DNA of 10,542 bases from Planctomycetota bacterium (GTDB lineage: Bacteria; Planctomycetota; UBA11346), in contig JACDEN010000051.1 in assembly GCA_013816415.1 (NCBI GenBank), forward strand, positions 1 to 10,542. Direction: 5' to 3'. Each line of letters begins with the position of its first letter. Within the stretch, counting starts at the first letter, position 1. A program made the position numbers and the translations under genes. Of this stretch, positions 5,361 through 10,542 are shown piece after piece. The notes under the pieces were generated by a model, which did no database searches, was not told the DNA's origin, and worked only from the letters and a program-made list of their open reading frames with translations.

Positions 5361-7499
5361 ATGCGTACGATATCCTACCCTGGATTTCAACCCGCCGCTC
5401 CGACCACAGCGGCCTGGTTGACGGCGGCGCTGCTGTCAGCGCTGGCCTGGCAGAGCGCCTGGGCCGCCGACGTCGCGGTGACGATCGACGCCGCCAGCGT
5501 CAAGCAGACCATGGATGGTTTCGGGACCTCGCAGCGCATGTTCAACGATCCGCACACGTTCAACAACTTCGATGCGGGGACCAAACGCGCCGCAACGGTG
5601 ATGACCCGGGCGCAGGAGGACCAGATCCTCGATCTCCTGTATACCGACCTCAAGCTGACCCGCGTCCGCACCGCGGTCGATGTCCCCGGATTCGAGCCGG
5701 TCAACGACAACGCCGACGCGAACGTGGCGGACCTCTCGAAATTCGATTTCGCCTGGAAGGGGAGCGACGGATATATCGATCTGGTGAAACGGATGATGAG
5801 CCGCGGCCTCACCACGCCGTTTCGCCACGGCATGTGGGAACGCTGGATGAGTGAATCCAACCCGGCCGAGCTCGCCGAAAACGTGCTGGTCACGCTGCTG
5901 CACTGGCGCGATGCCGGCGTCAACCTCGAGTACTACTCGCTGCTCAACGAGCCGGGCTATAGCGTGGGTTCTCCCGAAGATCCGAAGCGCACGGCTTCGG
6001 GCGCGTACATGCGCGACGTCATCAAGATCCTCGGACCGCGCATGCGCGCCGCTGGCCTGACGACCAAGCTGGTCGTCTCCGACGACATCGGACCCACCGA
6101 TGCCGAAGCCCGTTCGCGCATCATCCTCTCGGACCCGGGCGCGCGCCCATACGTCGGAGCGCTCGCCACGCACCTCTACTACGGTACGGACTGCAGCGCG
6201 CTCCAGGCCTTGGGCAAGCAGTACGGTCTGCCGGTGTGGATGACGGAATTCTCGTCCGGGGCGGGTGCTCTGCAGAGCGACTGGTTCGGCTGGGCGATGC
6301 TCATGCATGATCAGATGTGGCAGTACGACATCTCGGCCATCGACTACATGCTGGGCTTCTTCGGCGCCTGGACGAACGAGAACGACAAGCTGATCGCGCT
6401 CAACACCTCGGGCACCACCTACACCGGCTATACGCTCAGCCGCGAATACTACGTCACCGGCCAATGGTCGCGCTTCGTGCCGCAGGGATCCACGCGCATC
6501 GCGTCATCCAGCGGCGATCCGTCGATCAAGGCGACCGCCTTCCTCGCGAACGGCACGCTGGCGATCGTCGGCGTGAACAGCGACGCCAGCCAGTCGCGCA
6601 GCGTCCGCTTCACCATCAGCGGCATGCCATTCGTCGCGTCGATGAGCGCGGTCAGGACCAGCGCATCGGAGTCCTGGGCCTCGCTGCCGGCGATCACCTG
6701 CGATGCGTCGGGATTCACGGCGGTGCTGCCGCCGCGCAGCATCACCACCTTCACCTCGGCCGCCGGACCGGTGACCGGCAACGTCCCTCCCACGGTGCAG
6801 GTGACTTCGCCGACCAGCGGCTCGTCGTATTCCGCGCCCGCGAGCATCCAGCTCACGGCGGCCGCCTCGGACCAGGACGGAACCATCGCTTCGGTCGAGT
6901 TTTTCGCGAACGGCCAATCGCTCGGCCTGCATCGCTTTGCGCCATTCTCGTGGACCTGGGCGAATGTGCCCGCCGGCACCTACGCGCTGACCGCACGCGC
7001 CACGGATGATGCGGGAGCGGTGACCACCTCGGCGGCCGTGAACGTCACGGTGGCTGGCGCACCGACGGCCAATCAGCCGCCGATCGTCGCGATGACCGCG
7101 CCGAGCGACCGCGCGAACTATACCGCGCCCGCATCGGTGCCGCTGTCGGTGAGCGCATCCGATCCCGACGGCACCGTGCAGCAGGTCGAGATCTTCGCCA
7201 ACGGCGTGTCCATCGGCATCCATCGCGTGCTGCCGGTGGTCACCTCCTGGACGGGTGTCGGCCCCGGCACCTACGTCATCACCGCTCGCGCCACCGATGA
7301 CCAGGGCGCGACCACCACCTCAGCGCCGGTGACCATCACCGTCCACGGCACCCCGCCGGTCGCGGCGGCCGAAACGACCGCTGCCGGCGCGGACCCGGGC
7401 GGCGCCCCGAGCGCGACATGCGGCATGGGCTCGACGCTCGCCTTCCTGACGCTCCTGGCCTTCCTGGTGCCGGGCTGGAAGCGGCGATCTGCACGCTGA
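5361..7499 (+). CDS. Secreted GH30-like glycoside hydrolase with two Ig-like domains and a C-terminal anchor
   Basis: A 712-aa exported protein. The ATG at 5361 is chosen because GAGG lies eight bases upstream and a signal peptide follows directly (hydrophobic WLTAALLSALAW, predicted cleavage after AWA at about residue 35); the frame is open further upstream, into the AraC gene. Residues 40-360 form a clan GH-A type barrel beginning MDGFGTSQRM. E197 in LLNEPGY is the likely acid/base and E296 in VWMTEFSS the likely nucleophile. Residues 361-466 form the beta side domain typical of GH30 (REYYVTGQWSRFVPQGS). Two bacterial Ig-like domains follow (about 475-564 and 572-662), then a Pro/Ala/Thr linker and a tail with Cys-Gly-Met-Gly-Ser, a hydrophobic helix and Lys-Arg-Arg (686-709), resembling C-terminal sorting tails of the GC-transmembrane-RRR kind. 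GH30 enzymes include xylanases, beta-1,6-glucanases and beta-glycosidases; the substrate cannot be fixed from sequence. Clan GH-A is near certain; the family number is likely. Confidence 0.82.
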   Translation: MRTISYPGFQPAAPTTAAWLTAALLSALAWQSAWAADVAVTIDAASVKQTMDGFGTSQRMFNDPHTFNNFDAGTKRAATVMTRAQEDQILDLLYTDLKLTRVRTAVDVPGFEPVNDNADANVADLSKFDFAWKGSDGYIDLVKRMMSRGLTTPFRHGMWERWMSESNPAELAENVLVTLLHWRDAGVNLEYYSLLNEPGYSVGSPEDPKRTASGAYMRDVIKILGPRMRAAGLTTKLVVSDDIGPTDAEARSRIILSDPGARPYVGALATHLYYGTDCSALQALGKQYGLPVWMTEFSSGAGALQSDWFGWAMLMHDQMWQYDISAIDYMLGFFGAWTNENDKLIALNTSGTTYTGYTLSREYYVTGQWSRFVPQGSTRIASSSGDPSIKATAFLANGTLAIVGVNSDASQSRSVRFTISGMPFVASMSAVRTSASESWASLPAITCDASGFTAVLPPRSITTFTSAAGPVTGNVPPTVQVTSPTSGSSYSAPASIQLTAAASDQDGTIASVEFFANGQSLGLHRFAPFSWTWANVPAGTYALTARATDDAGAVTTSAAVNVTVAGAPTANQPPIVAMTAPSDRANYTAPASVPLSVSASDPDGTVQQVEIFANGVSIGIHRVLPVVTSWTGVGPGTYVITARATDDQGATTTSAPVTITVHGTPPVAAAETTAAGADPGGAPSATCGMGSTLAFLTLLAFLVPGWKRRSAR
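6783..7346 (+). repeat. Two tandem Ig-like domain repeats in the GH30-like gene
   Basis: Both copies share the plan PPxVxMT/VTSP, Y(S/T)APAS, L, SASD-DGT, VE-FANG-S-G-HR, PGTY--TARATDD-GA-TTSA. The copies are about 97 codons apart. They have diverged too far for a recent duplication and most likely act as a spacer or carbohydrate-contact region between the catalytic domain and the anchor. Confidence 0.8.
7424..7496 (+). other. Coding segment for a Cys-Gly / membrane helix / Arg sorting tail
   Basis: The last ~25 residues of the GH30-like protein run Cys-Gly-Met-Gly-Ser, then about 15 hydrophobic residues, then Gly-Trp-Lys-Arg-Arg. This tripartite layout is that of processed C-terminal anchors (for example the MYXO-CTERM / GC-transmembrane-RRR class). 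The processing enzyme is not in this window. Attachment of the enzyme to the cell surface is an inference. Confidence 0.6.
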
Positions 7500-7511
7500 T
7501 TGCAGGTCTTC

Positions 7512-7538
7512 TCCATATCGAAACCGCTTCGTCCATAT
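7512..7538. promoter_or_regulatory. Direct repeat tccatat, 20-bp period
   Basis: tccatat occurs at 7512-7518 and 7532-7538 in the 110-bp gap between the GH30-like gene and the giant gene. A period of 20 bp is close to two helical turns, the usual spacing of AraC half-sites. Both copies stand out as A/T-rich islands in GC-rich DNA. No matching pair was found in the AraC/GH30 gap, which weakens a shared-operator reading. Confidence 0.3.
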
Positions 7539-7598
7539 TGCCGGGCCGGCTGCCCGTGCATACGATCCACGCGAACCATCCCCACGAATCATCCACCC

Positions 7599-7604
7599 AG
7601 GAGG
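7599..7604 (+). promoter_or_regulatory. Strong ribosome-binding site (aggagg) for the giant gene
   Basis: A perfect AGGAGG lies five bases before the ATG at 7610. It is the strongest Shine-Dalgarno in the window and fixes the start, in preference to the in-frame ATG at 7670 next to the hydrophobic part of the signal peptide. Confidence 0.85.
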
Positions 7605-7609
7605 TCACC

Positions 7610-10542
7610 ATGACGACGCCGATCACTCACGAGACGCGCGCGATCCCCAGCCGAACTCAGGGTGCGTTCATGCGGGTCTCGTCCGCTCTGGCGGTCGTCC
7701 TGGCGCAGGCCGTGTCCGCGACCGCCTGGGCGAGCGATTACACCCTGCTCGCTATCAATCCGGTCGCGGGACCTACGCTTGGTGCGATCGAATTCCTGAC
7801 GCCATGGAATGGAAGGCTCTATTCCGCCTACAGCGAAACGGAAAATGGTCCCGCGTTTATAACCAGCTTCGATCCCACGACCCGGACGTTCAGCCAGCCG
7901 TATCAAGCGGGCACCAAATACATCAATCAGATGACGCCTTACGGCAATCAGCTGTTTGCGAGTTCCGGACGGCCGAATTTCTCGACCAACGATGGGTGCA
8001 CATTCGTCGCTGATGCAGCGGGAAATTGGACTCCCCGCGTATTCGCGAAACGCGCGATGCATTGTTATGACATCAAGGTCATGGGCACCGACATCTTCGC
8101 GTTCGGATCCGGGCCTGAGGATGAGAGCCCCAACATCCGTGGCGTGGTCTGGCGGAGCACGGACGGCGGCCTCACCTTCAACCGGTCGTACGATCCGGTC
8201 ATGAACGGGGCGCCGTACGTCGCGAATCGCTGCTACATCGGCGGTGTGCTGCAAGGACGGCTGTACACGCAGGAGATCGGCCCCTACGGACAGGACTACA
8301 TCGCACCGGCGAGCTCGTCCCGCGTCTTCACCCCATCCACCGGCACCTGGGACGTCGGTCCGAGCCTATACCCCGCAGGGATGACCATCGCTCGCGGATA
8401 CAACGTGAACAATTATCTCGGGAAACTCGTCTACCTGTCGCACAGTCCGGTTCGCGATTATTTCATCACCACCGATTATCGCGTGAACCCCGAACTCATC
8501 ACTTTCGATGGCACGCAAGCATCGGTCGTCCCGAACATGCCCTCCAAGCCGTTGAGCTTCGTCGTCGACGGCGTCTATCTCTACACGCTGGGAATGGACA
8601 ACCTCGTCCGGCGGACCACGGATCTGGTGACCTGGACGACGATCGGCACTGCGCCAAACGTCGCGCGCTGCCTCACGATCATGAATGGGCAGATCTACCT
8701 CGGCGGTTCGGATGCCGGCTACTACGTCCTCGGCGCGACGCCGCCGCCGGCCAATCAGCCGCCGGTCGCGCGCACCACCGCCACCCCGACCTCGGGCACC
8801 GCTCCGGTGAGCGTGGCCTTCAACGCCTCGTCATCGAGCGACGCCGACGGCTCGATCGTCTCCTACGCCTGGTCCTTTGGCGATGGCGCGACCGGCTCGG
8901 GCGCGAGCATCAGCCACACCTATGCCGCGGCGGGATCCTATACAGCGCGTGTGACCGTGACCGACAATGCGGGCGCGACCGGAACCACGACGGTGTCGAT
9001 CACCGTCACCGCTCCGCCCGCGGGCAATCAGCCGCCGGTCGCCCGCGTGTCGGCGACGCCGACCAGCGGAACGGCTCCGGTGTCCGTCGCATTTGATGGC
9101 TCGACCTCGAGCGATCCGGACGGATCGATCGCCTCGTACGCCTGGAATTTCGGCGACGGCACGACGGGCTCCGGCGCATCGTCGAGCCACACCTACTCCG
9201 CCGCGGGGAGCTACACCGCGCGATTGACCGTGACCGACAATGGCGGAGCCAGCGCATCGTCGACCATCGCGATCACGGTAGCCGCCGCGCCCCCGGCCGC
9301 GACCGGGCCGATCGCTTCCTGGAATTTCGACGAAGCATCAGGACAGACCGCGGTCGATGCCACCGGAAATGGCCATACCGGTACGCTCAGCAGCGACGTC
9401 GCCCGGGTCGCGGGACAGCCGGGTTCGGCAGCGGGGTTCAACGGTGCCACCGGGCAGGTCTCGGTTCCGGACTTCGATCCGCCGACGTCACTGACCATGG
9501 AAGCATGGATCTATCCCGGTCAGGCCAGCGGCCAGGACCGCATCATCATCAACAAGCACAACAGCGAATACGACTTCCGCATCGACCCGAACGGCAAGCT
9601 CTCCGGCCAGGTCGGCGGCGTGAGCCTGTCGGATCCGAACTTCGATTTCGGGTCGGCGGCGAATGCAGACACCTGGTACCATGTCGCGTACACCTTCGAT
9701 GCGGCCACCAAGGTGCATAAGCTGTACCGCAACGGTGTCCAAGTCGCGAGCGCCGGGAATACCGCGACGATCTCCAACCAGGCGACGCAGCTGCGCATCG
9801 GCCGCCACAGCCAGTTCGATTTCGGCACCTTCCTCGGGCGCATCGACACGGTGCGGATCTATGCCCGCGCGCTGGCGGCGAGCGAAGTGTCCGCCGAAGC
9901 CCAGCAGGGAGTGCGGCCCGGGCTCATCGCGCGCTGGCTGTTCAACGAGAACGCTGGTTCGACGGCGAACGATGCCTCCGGCAACAACCATGTCGGCAGC
10001 GTTTCGGGAGCCTCGTGGACCCCGGGACGTTCTGGCAGCGGCCTCGCCTTCAACGGTTCGACCGGATATGTCGGCGTGGCGGATTTAGCTCCGCCGACGA
10101 GCCTGACGCTGGAAGCCTGGATCAATCCGGGTCAGGGATCGGGTGCGGATCGCATCATCGTCAACAAGCACAACAGCGAATACGATTTCCGCATCGACCC
10201 CAATGGAAAGCTGTCAGGCCAGGTCGGTGGAGTGTCGCTGACGGATCCATCATTCGATTTCGGATCCGCGGCGAATGCCGGTCGCTGGTACCATGTCGCG
10301 TACACCTTCGATGCGAATGCCCGCATCCACCGACTGTACCGCGACGGCGTGCTCGTCGCCAGCGCCGCCAACACCAGCGCCATCTCCGACCAATCGACGC
10401 AGATGCGCATCGGCCGCCACAGCCAGTTCGACTTCGGCACCTTCCTCGGCTCGATCGACGATGTCAGCATCTACGATCGTGCGTTGGATCCTGCAGAGGT
10501 GCAGGCCGACGCGCAGATTCCCGCCAGCGCCAGCTCTTTGAT
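7610..10542 (+). CDS. Giant exported protein: Asp-box/propeller-like, 2 PKD, 2 LamG-like domains (3' partial)
   Basis: I translated an open frame of 977 codons that is still open at the window edge, so the protein is longer than shown. A 20-residue polar leader precedes a signal peptide core (MRVSSALAVVLAQAVSATAW) with likely cleavage after AWA at residue 41. Residues 43-375 are rich in beta-strand patterns and contain an Asp-box-like motif, STDGGLTF (183-190), suggesting a propeller of the sialidase/BNR sort; I cannot assign it to a family and see no catalytic residues. Two PKD domains follow (about 383-466 and 474-557; each with NQPPVAR, SSSDADGS or SSDPDGS, YAW-FGDG, HTY-AAGSYTAR-TVTDN). 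Two LamG-like concanavalin jelly rolls come next (about 567-768 and 771-968), of the LamGL type. PKD and LamG modules are common binding or spacing parts of secreted polysaccharide-active proteins. It lies 110 bp downstream of the GH30-like gene on the same strand and may share its control. A role in glycan binding or breakdown is an inference. Confidence 0.88.
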   Translation, partial: MTTPITHETRAIPSRTQGAFMRVSSALAVVLAQAVSATAWASDYTLLAINPVAGPTLGAIEFLTPWNGRLYSAYSETENGPAFITSFDPTTRTFSQPYQAGTKYINQMTPYGNQLFASSGRPNFSTNDGCTFVADAAGNWTPRVFAKRAMHCYDIKVMGTDIFAFGSGPEDESPNIRGVVWRSTDGGLTFNRSYDPVMNGAPYVANRCYIGGVLQGRLYTQEIGPYGQDYIAPASSSRVFTPSTGTWDVGPSLYPAGMTIARGYNVNNYLGKLVYLSHSPVRDYFITTDYRVNPELITFDGTQASVVPNMPSKPLSFVVDGVYLYTLGMDNLVRRTTDLVTWTTIGTAPNVARCLTIMNGQIYLGGSDAGYYVLGATPPPANQPPVARTTATPTSGTAPVSVAFNASSSSDADGSIVSYAWSFGDGATGSGASISHTYAAAGSYTARVTVTDNAGATGTTTVSITVTAPPAGNQPPVARVSATPTSGTAPVSVAFDGSTSSDPDGSIASYAWNFGDGTTGSGASSSHTYSAAGSYTARLTVTDNGGASASSTIAITVAAAPPAATGPIASWNFDEASGQTAVDATGNGHTGTLSSDVARVAGQPGSAAGFNGATGQVSVPDFDPPTSLTMEAWIYPGQASGQDRIIINKHNSEYDFRIDPNGKLSGQVGGVSLSDPNFDFGSAANADTWYHVAYTFDAATKVHKLYRNGVQVASAGNTATISNQATQLRIGRHSQFDFGTFLGRIDTVRIYARALAASEVSAEAQQGVRPGLIARWLFNENAGSTANDASGNNHVGSVSGASWTPGRSGSGLAFNGSTGYVGVADLAPPTSLTLEAWINPGQGSGADRIIVNKHNSEYDFRIDPNGKLSGQVGGVSLTDPSFDFGSAANAGRWYHVAYTFDANARIHRLYRDGVLVASAANTSAISDQSTQMRIGRHSQFDFGTFLGSIDDVSIYDRALDPAEVQADAQIPASASSL
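8753..9280 (+). repeat. Two tandem PKD domains
   Basis: The copies are offset by 273 bp (91 codons). aatcagccgccggtcgc opens each, at 8753 and 9026. Residues are largely the same between copies, with the hallmark YAW-FGDG and the final TVTDN strand. The pair links the propeller-like domain to the LamG pair. Confidence 0.9.
9308..10513 (+). repeat. Tandem duplication of a LamG-like domain, 612-bp period
   Basis: Copy 1 (about 9308-9913) and copy 2 (about 9920-10513) align at a constant offset of 612 bp (204 codons) over most of their length. Runs of identical DNA include 30 bp at 9674-9703 against 10286-10315 and about 26 bp from 9794 against 10406. Shared peptide cores include NKHNSEYDFRIDPNGKLSGQ and RIGRHSQFDFGTFLG. 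By eye about four in five residues match in the second half of the domain; the first ~60 residues have diverged more. Confidence 0.9.

Noticed and set aside
5436..6464. Long minus-strand open frame opposite the GH30-like gene
   Set aside because: Its translation is Arg/Val/Gly-rich with no domain, and the plus strand carries a signal peptide, catalytic motifs and a full fold. It is a product of GC-rich codon bias.
1142..7499. Kinase, AraC and GH30-like genes as one operon
   Set aside because: The AraC gene is on the opposite strand, convergent with the kinase and divergent from the GH30-like gene.
7542..7556. Hairpin cgggc-cggct-gcccg after the GH30-like stop as a terminator
   Set aside because: The stem is only five pairs and no T-run follows it, so a rho-independent terminator is not supported.
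7589..8254. Minus-strand open frame of 221 codons over the start of the giant gene
   Set aside because: No ribosome-binding site or recognisable domain. The plus frame has a strong AGGAGG site, a signal peptide and continuous coding to the window end.
8753..10513. Repeated sequence as a CRISPR-like array
   Set aside because: The repeats are 273 and 612 bp in period, stay in one reading frame and encode PKD and LamG domains.

Overview
This is a GC-rich (mostly G/C third positions) bacterial window with four complete or nearly complete genes and one very large gene that runs off the 3' end. The gene types are a membrane Ser/Thr kinase of the 'DWG' type with a TPR-rich C-terminal region, a cupin-AraC regulator beside a secreted glycoside hydrolase, PKD, LamG and Ig-like modules, and a Cys-Gly / transmembrane / Arg C-terminal anchor. 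Together these suggest a polysaccharide-degrading bacterium of the PVC group (Planctomycetota, Lentisphaerota, Verrucomicrobiota or relatives). This is an inference from gene style; there is no rRNA or other phylogenetic marker in the window.

Layout. (1) 2-967, plus strand: a pRiA4b ORF-3-like protein whose conserved domain stops abruptly after its Cys-Pro-Pro-Glu-Asp motif, so it is probably 3'-truncated. (2) 968-1141: a short spacer with a 9-bp inverted repeat and a possible -10 box just before the next start. (3) 1142-4333, plus: a 1063-aa membrane Ser/Thr kinase with a cytoplasmic kinase domain, one membrane helix, a jelly-roll-like outer domain and a TPR-like tail. (4) 4370-5290, minus: an AraC-family regulator, convergent with the kinase. 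(5) A divergent promoter region with a perfect 21-bp palindrome. (6) 5361-7499, plus: a secreted GH30-like glycoside hydrolase with two Ig-like domains and a C-terminal surface-sorting tail. (7) 7610-10542, plus, open at the 3' end: a giant exported protein with an Asp-box/propeller-like N-terminus, two PKD domains and two LamG-like domains. The LamG pair comes from a 612-bp tandem duplication.

Working model (inference). The AraC protein senses a sugar or oligosaccharide and controls the divergent GH30 gene and perhaps the downstream giant gene. The two exported proteins act on or bind a polysaccharide at the cell surface. The kinase, with its own lectin-like outer domain, may be a second sensor, but it is transcribed towards the regulator, so physical linkage is the only evidence for this. 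I saw no CRISPR array, tRNA, rRNA or complete insertion sequence. The individual parts fit known families. The less usual points are the palindrome next to the GH30 ribosome-binding site, the HQD variant in the kinase, the truncated pRiA4b gene, and the recent LamG duplication in a protein whose N-terminal domain I cannot assign to a family.
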